This document shows, piece by piece, positions 46,961 through 55,499 of a stretch of 64,000 nt of DNA; the first letter of the stretch is position 1; each line of letters starts with the position of its first letter. This stretch comes from Thermodesulfobacteriota bacterium (GTDB taxonomy: Bacteria > Desulfobacterota > DSM-4660 > Desulfatiglandales > Desulfatiglandaceae): the NCBI GenBank assembly GCA_028278625.1, contig JANQDY010000017.1:1-64000 (forward strand), in the 5' to 3' direction. The notes below the pieces were generated by a model. The model was not told the DNA's origin and made no database searches. It saw nothing but the letters and a program-made list of their open reading frames with translations. Made by a program: the position numbers and the translations under genes.

Positions 46961-48286
46961 CTAAAGGGTCGTGCCATTAAAAAGAAAACTCTTTAATCTG
47001 TTGACGTCTTCGATAACGTCTCTGTTCGATTTTAAATTCCTTTCAATCGTATTAATTGAGTAAATTATAGATGAATGATGTTTATTGCCGAAAACTTTTC
47101 CGATTTCTTTTAGAGAAAGGCCCGTGTACTTTCGTGTCAAGAATATGGCCATTTGTCTCGGGTAGGAAATTCGGCGCTCTTTTTTTTGGCTTTGAAGATC
47201 CAACGGAGAAATCTGAAAGTACCTGGCCGTTATTTCCTGGATCCGTTGGGGACCCATTTGGGAGGGAAGTCTGTTTTCAAGAATGGTTTGTACTGCCGTG
47301 ATATCCATTCTGTTTTGGTAAAGGGCCGCGTGGATCCCGATTTTCTCAATTTTTTTGACCAGGTCCTTGAGGTCATTGGTTGTGCTGGCCAGAAAAAAGC
47401 TGGCATCCTCCTGAAATTGTATTCCCTGTTGGCTTGCCTTTTGCTGGACAACTTTCATTTTCGTTTTTTGATCGGGTATTCTGATTTCGGTGATCAGTCC
47501 CCATTCAAGGCGAGAGCGCAGTTGGGGCAGAAGGTTCTTTATTTGGCTAGGCGGAGCCGATGCGGCAACCACCAGTTGGCGATTTGATTCGAGAAACTGG
47601 GCGCAAAGAGAGAGGAGCCTCTTCTGGGACGTTTTGTGGGATGCAACCGTTTGAAAGTCATCCAGCAAAAGAAAGCGGGGTGGTCTTTCGTTTCCCCAAA
47701 AGCCGGCATTCTTATGATCGTAATTGTTTTCGAACCAGCCAAGGATCTTTTGGGTCGATAAGTAGACGGCCTTCTTTTCGGGAGCTAGTCTCATGGCTTC
47801 GTTGCCGATGGCGTGGAGAAGGTGCGTTTTGCCCAAACTCCATTTGCTGTAGATATAGAGAGGATTATATTTGTATGAAGGATTGTTGGCAACGTCAATC
47901 GCCGAAGAACAGGCCAGCCCGTTTGAGCCGGCCCTGACAAAATGCGAAAATGTACGGGAAGCATCGAGTCCGGAGGAAAACCGGCTTTTCGTGTTTTTAA
48001 ACGGGCGACTCTTTTTTTTTTCTCTTATTCTGTTAGACTCGGTTTCGTAGGAAAATCGAAGGGCCGGTTGGGTGCCGGTCAATTGGTGCAGGAGCTCTAA
48101 AATTCGCCCACCACAGTTTTCGGAAAGCCACAGGGCAACAAATTTATTGGGAACCTGGACAACCGCCAATCCCGAAGTGAGTTCGAGGAGGGAAGCCTGC
48201 GATACCCAAAGTATGAACTCGGATTTTGAAATCCTGCTCCGAAGATTTCGTTTTATTTGGTCCCAGATTTCGTTTTTGGTTGTCAT
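46961..48286 (-). CDS. dnaA: Chromosomal replication initiator DnaA, divergent
   Basis: 441 residues with the DnaA layout: N-terminal domain, short basic linker, AAA+ core from about 125 and a C-terminal HTH. Several key motifs deviate from the family: Walker A reads SKWSLGKTH (usual GGVGLGKTH), the sensor-1 region is AASAPP (usual SSDRPP), the sensor-2 arginine appears as Lys, and the DNA-reading loop is FGNKHHSSI (usual FGGRDHTTV). The catalytic Lys, Walker B DDFQ and the arginine-finger SRLEWGL remain. ATG 48286 is preferred: the long upstream frame has no DnaA-like content. Position before dnaN-gyrB-gyrA marks it as the native dnaA. Confidence 0.93.
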   Translation of the reverse strand: MTTKNEIWDQIKRNLRSRISKSEFILWVSQASLLELTSGLAVVQVPNKFVALWLSENCGGRILELLHQLTGTQPALRFSYETESNRIREKKKSRPFKNTKSRFSSGLDASRTFSHFVRAGSNGLACSSAIDVANNPSYKYNPLYIYSKWSLGKTHLLHAIGNEAMRLAPEKKAVYLSTQKILGWFENNYDHKNAGFWGNERPPRFLLLDDFQTVASHKTSQKRLLSLCAQFLESNRQLVVAASAPPSQIKNLLPQLRSRLEWGLITEIRIPDQKTKMKVVQQKASQQGIQFQEDASFFLASTTNDLKDLVKKIEKIGIHAALYQNRMDITAVQTILENRLPSQMGPQRIQEITARYFQISPLDLQSQKKERRISYPRQMAIFLTRKYTGLSLKEIGKVFGNKHHSSIIYSINTIERNLKSNRDVIEDVNRLKSFLFNGTTL

Positions 48287-48395
48287 GCAATTCGTTTGTA
48301 GGGTACATATAGCGGATTTTAAAAAAACATCACATTTTATAGATTTCTCTAAAAGATAGCAATTAAAATTTGTCTTTTGGCTTGGGGAGGAGAAC

Positions 48396-49142
48396 ATGAC
48401 TTTTTCAATAGCACTGGCCGGAAAGGGGGGTACCGGTAAAACCACAACAGCGGGAATGCTGGTCAAATACTTGGTGGAGAAAGGAAAAACGCCGGTTTTG
48501 GCCGTGGATGCCGATGCCAATGCCAATCTGAACGAGGTATTGGGGGTAGAAGCGGGGGAAACCCTGGGCGACGCGAGGGAGGATATGAAAAAGGGGGTTG
48601 CCACGGGGATGACCAAAGACGTCTATATGGAAATGAAACTTCAGGAAGCCGTCGTGGAATCGAGTGGTTTTGATTTGATCATTATGGGCCGGCCCGAAGG
48701 CGCCGGTTGTTATTGTGCCGCCAATACACTTCTGACCCAATATCTCGAAAAGCTCATTGATAATTATAGATACATGGTTGTGGACAATGAAGCGGGTATG
48801 GAACATATCAGCCGGCTGACCACCAACAACATCGACGTTCTTTTGGTGGTGAGCGATGCAACAAGAAGGGGGCTGCAAGCGGCTCACCGCATTGTGGAAC
48901 TGGCAGACGCGCTCAAGCTCAACATCAGCCGAAAAGCCGTAATGGTCAATCGCGCCCCCCCAGGTCAATCGGATGCTCTCAAATCGGCGCTGGCGCAATA
49001 TGATCTGGAGTATATCGGAACCGTACCGGAAGATGCCCAGTTGCAGAAATTCGACCTGGAAGGAAGGCCGACCGTGGACCTCCCCGGAGAAAATGAAGCG
49101 CTTAAAGCGGTTTACGCTGTATTTGACAAAATCGTGAAATAA
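48396..49142 (+). CDS. cooC: CODH nickel-insertion ATPase CooC
   Basis: A 248-residue MinD/ParA-type ATPase that loads nickel into carbon monoxide dehydrogenase. Walker A is GKGGTGKTT (about 9-17), followed by a DADANANLNEVLG switch, and a CYC pair (CYCAANT, about 109-111), the nickel-binding Cys-x-Cys of the family. A strong GGGGAGGAG ribosome site precedes ATG 48396. It is divergent from dnaA with 109 bases between, and precedes the acs genes. Confidence 0.95.
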   Translation: MTFSIALAGKGGTGKTTTAGMLVKYLVEKGKTPVLAVDADANANLNEVLGVEAGETLGDAREDMKKGVATGMTKDVYMEMKLQEAVVESSGFDLIIMGRPEGAGCYCAANTLLTQYLEKLIDNYRYMVVDNEAGMEHISRLTTNNIDVLLVVSDATRRGLQAAHRIVELADALKLNISRKAVMVNRAPPGQSDALKSALAQYDLEYIGTVPEDAQLQKFDLEGRPTVDLPGENEALKAVYAVFDKIVK

Positions 49143-49155
49143 ATGCCCATTATGT

Positions 49156-49197
49156 TGTGGAGACTTTTTTGTTTATACAATATGTAGTATCTCCACA
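49156..49197. other. Inverted repeat after cooC
   Basis: TGTGGAGA (49156-49163) and TCTCCACA (49190-49197) form a perfect 8-bp inverted repeat with a 26-base AT-rich loop. The half-sites resemble DnaA boxes (TGTGGATAA) in their first six bases. It could be an operator, a weak terminator or an origin element. Confidence 0.4.
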
Positions 49198-49235
49198 TCA
49201 CCGGTAAAACCTTTTAAATTACAGGGAAAAACCCC

Positions 49236-49264
49236 TTGACAACCCGTTAATAATCTTCTAACTT
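49236..49264 (+). promoter_or_regulatory. Candidate promoter of the acs operon
   Basis: TTGACA (49236-49241), 17-base spacer, TAACTT (49259-49264). Transcription would start near 49271 and leave a leader of about 210 bases. Confidence 0.55.
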
Positions 49265-49270
49265 ACGCTC

Positions 49271-49483
49271 GATAACCTCAAGTGAAGAGGTATTTTTTTG
49301 GCTGTCTATGTAACATATTTCACAAGTGTACGCTTTTAACAGCTAATTTATAGGGGAATTACGCCCTTATTGCTATCGTCCGGCGGATGATTTTTTTAGC
49401 AATGGGGATGGTTTTAATATAGAGCAGCGGCGGTAAGCCGCGGAATTTCCATAAACAAAGAATCCAAGAAGGAGGGACGTAAA
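49271..49483 (+). promoter_or_regulatory. Structured leader upstream of acsD
   Basis: Several hairpins can be drawn: ACCTC/GAGGT (49275-49291) followed by seven Ts, a terminator-like stem that could also end cooC transcription; ATTGCTA/TAGCAAT (49369-49403) enclosing TCC-GGC-GGA and ATC/GAT pairs; and GCGGC-GGTAA-GCCGC (49427-49441). It does not match a riboswitch class I know (cobalamin, THF, c-di-GMP were considered). A strong ribosome site, AAGGAGGG, ends the leader. No ORF with a ribosome site is seen inside. Confidence 0.45.
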
Positions 49484-51040
49484 TTGGCCTTTGAGATTCC
49501 CGTACAACCCTATTCCGGAAAAATAGGGGAAACAACACTAGGCGTCGGCGACGGCGTTGTAAAACTGGGTGGAGGAGACTCATACCCTTTCCATCTCTTT
49601 GAAGGCAGCATGCCCAATGCTCCCAAAATCGCGATGGAAGTCTGGGATTATGATCCTTCAGAAGAATGGCCCGAAGCAGCAGTTGCGCCATTCAAAGACG
49701 TGCTCGGAACACCGGATGCATGGGCAAAAAAGTGTGTGGACGACTACGGTGCCGATTTGGTGGTTCTGCAACTGAAAGCGACCGATCCCAATGGCGCGGA
49801 TCGAAGCGCGGAAGAAGCTGCGGAGGTTGCAAAGAAAGTCGCAGGTGCGATAGATGTGCCCTTGGTTCTTTGGGGAACTGCCAACACTGCAAAGGATGAA
49901 GCGGTCCTGAAAGAGATCTCGGAATCCTGCGAAGGCAAGAATGTCAGTTTGGGACCGGTGGAAGAGGCGAACCATAAGGGTGTCGGTGCCAGCGCCCTGG
50001 GGTATGGCCAGACGATCGTGGCTTCATCTCCCATTGACGTAAACCTCGCCAAACAGCTCAACATTCTCCTTGGCAATCTGGGTGTCAATACCGACAAAAT
50101 CATCATTGATCCAACGACCGGTGGTCTTGGATACGGTCTGGAATACTCCTACTCGGTCATGGAGCGCATCATGATGGCGGCTCTAACCCAGGAGGATGAC
50201 AAGCTCCAAGTCCCCATGATCTGTAATCTGGGCGTCGAAATATGGAAATGTAAAGAGGCGAAAGAGAGCATAAAGGAGGTTCCCACACTGGGAGATCCGG
50301 AAAAGCGCGGGATCATGATGGAGTCCGTGGCGGCAGTTTGTTATTTGCTGGCAGGCGCGGCGGTGGTTGTGTTGCGTCATCCGGAGAGTGTTCGCTTGAC
50401 CAAATCCTTTATCGAACTCCTTTCAAACGGTGGTAGCGCATCCGGCGTGGCAGACATATCCAAAACCCTCGATCTTGAAGAGGCCGATCTTCTGGCTGTT
50501 TCTCCGGAACCGGTACTCGATTTTGAGGAACCCAAAGCAGAAAAGAAGCCGGCTGCCAAGGCTGCCCCGAAACCCAAGGCTGAGCCTCCAAAGGAGGCCC
50601 CAAAGCCTGAAGCCGCCCCAAAAGCGGAAGCAAAGCCTGAGCCGGCACCCGAGGTGAAAGAGGCGCCCAAGGAAGATCCGGTAGCGAAGGCCAAAGCGGA
50701 AGCGGAAGCAAAAGCAAAAGCGGAAGCGGCAGCCAAGGCAAAGGCGGAAGCCGAAGCAAAAGCGAAGGCGGAAGCGGCAGCCAAGGCAAAAGCGGAAGCG
50801 GCAGCCAAGGCAAAGGCGGAAGCGGAAGCGAAAGCCAAAGCTGAGGCAGAGGCCAAGGCAGCGGAAGTGGCCAAACGCGAGGCTGAAGAAGCGGCTTTGA
50901 GAGAGTCCCGAGCCGAAGAAAACAGAAAGCGTCTTGAAGCCAAAATGGGCGCCAAAAAAGAGACCGGCGCTAAAACCCCCGCAAAGGTTCAGAAGAGTAA
51001 GCTCGACAAATTTATAGAAAATCTCAAACGGATGAGATAG
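49484..51040 (+). CDS. acsD: Corrinoid iron-sulfur protein small subunit AcsD/CdhD with repetitive C-terminal extension
   Basis: Acetyl-CoA decarbonylase/synthase delta subunit: with AcsC it forms the corrinoid protein that carries the methyl group to AcsB. Residues 1 to about 345 are the TIM-barrel domain (VSLGPVEEANHKGVGASALGYG segment, IIIDPTTGGLGYGLEYSYSVMERI). From about 348 a Pro/Lys/Ala/Glu-rich extension runs to residue 518 and contains seven tandem 8-residue units; the last 12 residues are a basic helix. Typical AcsD proteins are about 310-330 residues, so the extension is unusual. Start is TTG 49484 with GGAGG 8 bases upstream. Confidence 0.93.
   Translation: MAFEIPVQPYSGKIGETTLGVGDGVVKLGGGDSYPFHLFEGSMPNAPKIAMEVWDYDPSEEWPEAAVAPFKDVLGTPDAWAKKCVDDYGADLVVLQLKATDPNGADRSAEEAAEVAKKVAGAIDVPLVLWGTANTAKDEAVLKEISESCEGKNVSLGPVEEANHKGVGASALGYGQTIVASSPIDVNLAKQLNILLGNLGVNTDKIIIDPTTGGLGYGLEYSYSVMERIMMAALTQEDDKLQVPMICNLGVEIWKCKEAKESIKEVPTLGDPEKRGIMMESVAAVCYLLAGAAVVVLRHPESVRLTKSFIELLSNGGSASGVADISKTLDLEEADLLAVSPEPVLDFEEPKAEKKPAAKAAPKPKAEPPKEAPKPEAAPKAEAKPEPAPEVKEAPKEDPVAKAKAEAEAKAKAEAAAKAKAEAEAKAKAEAAAKAKAEAAAKAKAEAEAKAKAEAEAKAAEVAKREAEEAALRESRAEENRKRLEAKMGAKKETGAKTPAKVQKSKLDKFIENLKRMR
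50684..50851 (+). repeat. Seven 24-bp (8-residue) tandem repeats in acsD
   Basis: Seven contiguous units encode AKAKAEAE or AKAKAEAA. Synonymous codons vary between units (gcg/gcc/gca, aaa/aag), so the amino-acid pattern is better kept than the DNA, suggesting selection for the helix and not a recent slippage. Confidence 0.85.
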
Positions 51041-51121
51041 TCGGCGCTTAAAAGCCTTTGCCGAAGGAGGGTGACCGGGTTTAAATATTCATATTCATTA
51101 ACAGTGAGGAGGAACCTCAAT

Positions 51122-53146
51122 ATGGCAATAGAAAAAGCAAAACCTGAAAAGAAAGTGAAGATGGCGGATCCCATCAAGGCCTCCATCGACGTGGCATCCC
51201 AGGAGATGATTGTCAGAGCCCAGAAACTGGGTGTGGAGACGATCTTTGATCGTGCCGAAAAAATGAAACCGTGCAACATTGGCATCCAGGGCATCTGCTG
51301 TAAGAATTGCGCCATGGGTCCCTGCCGTTTGCCACTGCCAAAGGGAGGCATTCAGGGAGAGGATGAACGGAAAGGCCTTTGCGGCGCCACCGCCAACACC
51401 ATTGCCGCCAGAAACTTTATCCGTATGATCGCCGGCGGTGCGGCCGCCCATTCGGACCACGGACGGAGCGTAGCGGAAGTCTTTGTATCGGCCGCTCGAA
51501 AAGAAACGGATGCCTACCAGATCAAGGATACGGTGAAGCTGGTGGAAGTGGCCAAGCTTCTGGGTGTCGATACCACCGTGGAGGTGGACGGCGAAGTGCT
51601 GGACCGGGACCTGGACGAGATCGCCTTGGAAGTGGGGGAAACGGCCCTTAACGAATGGGGCAAGGCTGAAGGGGAACTGCTCTATCTCAAGAGAGCCCCC
51701 GAAGCCCGCTATGAAATCTGGCAAAAGCAGGGCGTGCTTCCCCGAAACATTGACCGGGAAATTGTTGATATCATGCACCGGACCCACATGGGAACGGACC
51801 AGGATTACAAAAACCTGATGAAGCAGGGAACTCGATGCTCCCTGGCGGACGGCTGGGGCGGCTCCATGCTGGCCACGGACCTTCAGGACATCCTTTTCGG
51901 CACCCCTTCACCCCTTCAGTCGGAAGCCAACCTGGGGATCATGAAGGAAGACCACGTCAACATCATCGTTCACGGCCATGAGCCGGTCCTTTCCGAATTG
52001 ATCGTCGCGGTGGCCGAAAGCCAGGAGATGATTGACTATGCCCATTCCATCGGCGCCAAAGGGATTCAGCTGGGCGGCATCTGTTGTACGGCCAACGAAA
52101 TCCTTGAGCGCCACGGCGTTCCCCTGGCAGGCACCTTTCTCCAGCAGGAACTGGCCATCATCACCGGCGCCTGCGATGCCATGGTGGTGGACGTTCAGTG
52201 CGTCATGCAGAACCTGGCCAATGTGGCCAATTGCTTTCACACCAAAGTGATTACCACCCATCCCATGGCCAAAATGGAACAGGACAACGTGCTCCACGTG
52301 GAATTTGACGAGCACCATGCCCTGGAAGACGCCAAACGGATCGTCAAGATCGCCATTGACAATTTCAAGAATCGTGGCTCCGATGTCATGATTCCCGCGC
52401 ACAAAGCAGCCCAAGTCGCCGGTTTTAGCGTGGAATCCATCGAGTACCATCTGGGCGGCAGCTTCCGAGGGACTTTCTACACCTTGAACGACAACATCAT
52501 CAACGGCCGGATCCGCGGGGTTGCCGGCGTGGTCGGCTGCAACAACGCGCGAACCCGGCACAATGAGCAGCATCTGACCATTTGCAAGGAATTGATCAAG
52601 AACGATGTTTTGGTCCTCACCACCGGATGTACCGCCATCGCCTGTGCCATGGATGGCCTTCTGGCACCTGAAACTGCGGCCGCCGCGGCCGGACCGGGCC
52701 TGGCGGAAGTCTGCGAGGTGGTGGGTATTCCACCGATTCTCCATCTGGGATCCTGTGTGGACAACAGCCGTATCCTGATGGCCGCCACCGAGGTGGTCAA
52801 AGCCGGCGGGCTCGGGAATGACTTGAGCGATCTTCCCGTGGCCGGAAGCGCTCCCGAGTGGATGAGTGAAAAAGCCATCAGCATCGGAAACTACTTTGTG
52901 ACGTCCGGTGTTTATACGGTTTTTGGGGTCACGTTGCCCACATCCGGAGCGCCCGTGTTCCATGACTACATCGCCAAGGAATTTGAGAAGATTTACGGCG
53001 GTATGTGGGATGTTGAGGCCGATCCCGTCAAACATGCCCAACTGATGATCGCCCATATCGACAAAAAACGGAAAGAGTTGGGCATCGACCGGGCACGTGA
53101 GCGCGTTTTGATGGATATGGCCGACCGCCAGGCCCTTCAGGCCTGA
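51122..53146 (+). CDS. acsA: Carbon monoxide dehydrogenase AcsA/CooS
   Basis: Nickel-iron CODH of the CODH/ACS complex; reduces CO2 to CO for acetyl-CoA synthesis. 674 residues, usual for AcsA. The cysteines for the B and D clusters are in PCNIGIQGICCKNCAMGPCR (Cys51, 59, 60, 63, 68), with further cluster ligands in GGICCTANE, and the C-cluster ligands GVVGCNNART, TTGCTAIA and GSCVDNSR. ATG 51122 has GAGGAGG 8-10 bases upstream; the ATG-less extension from 51071 has no ribosome site. It follows acsD by 81 bases. Confidence 0.97.
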   Translation: MAIEKAKPEKKVKMADPIKASIDVASQEMIVRAQKLGVETIFDRAEKMKPCNIGIQGICCKNCAMGPCRLPLPKGGIQGEDERKGLCGATANTIAARNFIRMIAGGAAAHSDHGRSVAEVFVSAARKETDAYQIKDTVKLVEVAKLLGVDTTVEVDGEVLDRDLDEIALEVGETALNEWGKAEGELLYLKRAPEARYEIWQKQGVLPRNIDREIVDIMHRTHMGTDQDYKNLMKQGTRCSLADGWGGSMLATDLQDILFGTPSPLQSEANLGIMKEDHVNIIVHGHEPVLSELIVAVAESQEMIDYAHSIGAKGIQLGGICCTANEILERHGVPLAGTFLQQELAIITGACDAMVVDVQCVMQNLANVANCFHTKVITTHPMAKMEQDNVLHVEFDEHHALEDAKRIVKIAIDNFKNRGSDVMIPAHKAAQVAGFSVESIEYHLGGSFRGTFYTLNDNIINGRIRGVAGVVGCNNARTRHNEQHLTICKELIKNDVLVLTTGCTAIACAMDGLLAPETAAAAAGPGLAEVCEVVGIPPILHLGSCVDNSRILMAATEVVKAGGLGNDLSDLPVAGSAPEWMSEKAISIGNYFVTSGVYTVFGVTLPTSGAPVFHDYIAKEFEKIYGGMWDVEADPVKHAQLMIAHIDKKRKELGIDRARERVLMDMADRQALQA

Positions 53147-53213
53147 TTGAACCGCCGTTAACGCTAGAGGAAACTTTAAGAATCAGAACAAATCCTCAAC
53201 GAAGGAGGAAAAT

Positions 53214-55427
53214 ATGTCAAAGTTAGTCGCATTTGCTGCCATTCAGGGCGGCTACAAAGTTGTTTCAGAGGTGGAAGGTGAATACCGAAACGCTCTCAAA
53301 GCCTATGACGCCAGCACCAAGATCGGCTTTCCCAACACCGCCTACTACCTCCCGGTGATCTACTCCCTAACCGGAATGAAGGTGGAGACCCTGGAAGACC
53401 TGAAGGCCCCTCTGGAATTTGCGCGGGCCCTTCTGCCGCCCCACATCAAACTGAAAAACTATCTTCCCTACCTGGGTCCCTTGCTGGACGCGGGCATGGC
53501 GGCCATTTTCGCATATGAAATCAAGGAAGCGCTCAGGATTTTAAGAGAGCCCGATTTTTACATTCCTCAGGAAGACCCGGACGTGGATGCGGGCAAACTG
53601 TGGGTGGGACCCGCCGACGACACCATCTTGAGAAAGCGTGGCGTGGAATTCGTTGACGGTTCGGCACCCGGTTTTGCGGCCTGTGTCGGCGCCCTTCCCG
53701 ATGCGGAAACCGCCAAAATGATCGTGGAAGACTACCAGAAAAAGAGTCTCTATATCTTCTGCGCGGCCCATCATAACGGCACCACCTTGATCGAACAATG
53801 CCTGGAAGCCGGCATGCAGGTCGGGTGGAATACGCGAATCGTGCCCTTTGGTCCCGATATCAGCTCCGCCGTTTTTGCCCTGGGTTTTGCAAACCGGGCC
53901 GCCATGGCCTTTGGTGGGGTCCAGCCCGGCGATTACAAAAAGATGCTTCTTTACAACAAGGACCGTATCTTTGCTTTTGTAAACGCTTTTGGTGATGTGG
54001 GTACCGAATGGGCCGTGGCCGCCGCCGGTTGTGTGAACTGGGGTTTCCCCACCCTGGCGGACACCGATATTCCCGAAATTCTGCCAACCGGAATCTGTAC
54101 CTACGAACATGTGGTTGCCAATGTGCCCCATGACGAGATCTGCCAGAAATCCGTTGAGACCCGCGGTCTTAAGGTGACGGTCTCCGAGATCAAGATACCG
54201 CTGTCGTACGGGCCGGCCTTTGAAGGTGAGCGGGTCCGCAAAGATGATCTTTTCGTTGAAATGGGTGGCGGCAAGACCCAGTGCACCGAGCTGTGCAAGA
54301 TGGCCGAAATGAATGAGATTGAGGACGGCAAAATCGAAGTCATCGGCCCGGATATCGGTGATCTGAAAAAGGGAGATAAACTCCCCTTGGGTATCTATAT
54401 GCAGGTGGCGGGGCGCGAAATGCAGACCGATTTTGAGCCCATCCTGGAACGGCAGATACATCACCTCATCAACTACGCCCAGTATATCATGCATATCGGG
54501 CAACGTGACATTGCCTGGGTCCGTGTGAGCGATCAGGCGGTGGAGAAGGGGTTTAGCGTCAAGGATATTGGTGTGATCCTGCACGCAAAAATGCACCAGG
54601 ATTTCGGTGCCATTCTGGACAAGGTTCAGGTCACCCTCTACACCAACAAGGAGGACGTGGCCAAACTGACGGATACGGCCAGGGCCGAGTATAAGGCCAG
54701 AGACAATCGTGTGGAGAACATGACCGATGAAACAACGGACATTTTCTACTCTTGCACACTTTGCCAGTCCTTCGCCCCGAGCCATGTATGCGTGGTGAGT
54801 CCTGAACGGACCGGTCTTTGCGGGGCCTACAACTGGATGGACTGTAAAGCCTCCTATGAGATCAACCCCACGGGTCCGAACCAGCCTGTTGAAAAGGGCG
54901 AGGTCATTGACGAAAAGCTCGGTCAATTTAAGGGTGTCAACGATTTTGTTTTTAAGGCTTCCCGGCAGGCCATTGACCACTACAATTTCTACTCCATCGT
55001 TCATGATCCCATGACCACCTGTGGCTGCTGCGAAGCCATCGCGGCAGTGCTCCCCGGCTGTAACGGGGTTATGACCGTTCACCGCGATTACAATGGGGAA
55101 ACCCCCTGCGGTATGAAATTCACCACGTTGGCCGGTGTCATGGGCGGTGGCCAGTCCTCCCCCGGATTTGTGGGTCATGGCAAATACAACCTGACGCAGC
55201 GGAAATTCATTTCCGGTGACGGGGGTCTCCTTCGCATGGTATGGATGCCCAAATCCTTGAAAGAGGAATTGAGGGAGCGGCTGTTGGCCCGTGGTGAGGA
55301 ACTGGGCTACCCGGATCTCATCGACCGCATCGCCGATGAGACGGTGGGAACCGATGAGGCCTCCGTTCTGGCGCATATGAAGGAAAAAGACCATCCTGCC
55401 CTCAAGATGGATCCCATCGTGGGGTAA
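53214..55427 (+). CDS. acsB: CO-methylating acetyl-CoA synthase AcsB
   Basis: Catalytic subunit joining CO, a methyl group and CoA at the A-cluster. 737 residues. The A-cluster ligands match in spacing to the Moorella enzyme: Cys514, Cys517, Cys526 and Cys536 for the 4Fe-4S and proximal nickel, and the Cys603-Gly-Cys605 motif for the distal nickel. Start ATG 53214 follows AAGGAGG. acsB sits between acsA and acsC. Confidence 0.97.
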   Translation: MSKLVAFAAIQGGYKVVSEVEGEYRNALKAYDASTKIGFPNTAYYLPVIYSLTGMKVETLEDLKAPLEFARALLPPHIKLKNYLPYLGPLLDAGMAAIFAYEIKEALRILREPDFYIPQEDPDVDAGKLWVGPADDTILRKRGVEFVDGSAPGFAACVGALPDAETAKMIVEDYQKKSLYIFCAAHHNGTTLIEQCLEAGMQVGWNTRIVPFGPDISSAVFALGFANRAAMAFGGVQPGDYKKMLLYNKDRIFAFVNAFGDVGTEWAVAAAGCVNWGFPTLADTDIPEILPTGICTYEHVVANVPHDEICQKSVETRGLKVTVSEIKIPLSYGPAFEGERVRKDDLFVEMGGGKTQCTELCKMAEMNEIEDGKIEVIGPDIGDLKKGDKLPLGIYMQVAGREMQTDFEPILERQIHHLINYAQYIMHIGQRDIAWVRVSDQAVEKGFSVKDIGVILHAKMHQDFGAILDKVQVTLYTNKEDVAKLTDTARAEYKARDNRVENMTDETTDIFYSCTLCQSFAPSHVCVVSPERTGLCGAYNWMDCKASYEINPTGPNQPVEKGEVIDEKLGQFKGVNDFVFKASRQAIDHYNFYSIVHDPMTTCGCCEAIAAVLPGCNGVMTVHRDYNGETPCGMKFTTLAGVMGGGQSSPGFVGHGKYNLTQRKFISGDGGLLRMVWMPKSLKEELRERLLARGEELGYPDLIDRIADETVGTDEASVLAHMKEKDHPALKMDPIVG

Positions 55428-55441
55428 GCAACCAAACATGA

Positions 55442-55476
55442 GCCGGAGCCGGGATCCCTTAGGGACCCGCTCCGGC
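55442..55476 (+). other. Strong hairpin between acsB and acsC
   Basis: GCCGGAGC (55442-55449) pairs with GCTCCGGC (55469-55476), with further inner CGGG/CCCG pairing. No T-run follows, so a processing or stability element that changes the ratio of AcsB to AcsC is more likely than a terminator. Confidence 0.65.
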
Positions 55477-55499
55477 CCCTTCAATACGAGGAGTATACA

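Noticed and set aside
48287..48616. N-terminal extension of dnaA of 110 codons
   Set aside because: It overlaps the divergent cooC gene and reads as low-complexity sequence; the DnaA core begins at ATG 48286.
49369..49441. Known riboswitch upstream of acsD
   Set aside because: The stems do not fit the conserved blocks of the cobalamin, tetrahydrofolate or c-di-GMP classes that I compared by eye.
50684..50851. Simple-repeat or assembly artefact in acsD
   Set aside because: Codons differ among units and the frame is maintained, so a real protein repeat is more likely; the exact copy number still needs long reads.
53541..55484. 647-codon antisense frame opposite acsB
   Set aside because: Product is His/Gly-rich without known motifs, and acsB is unambiguous; it reflects codon bias in a GC-rich third position.
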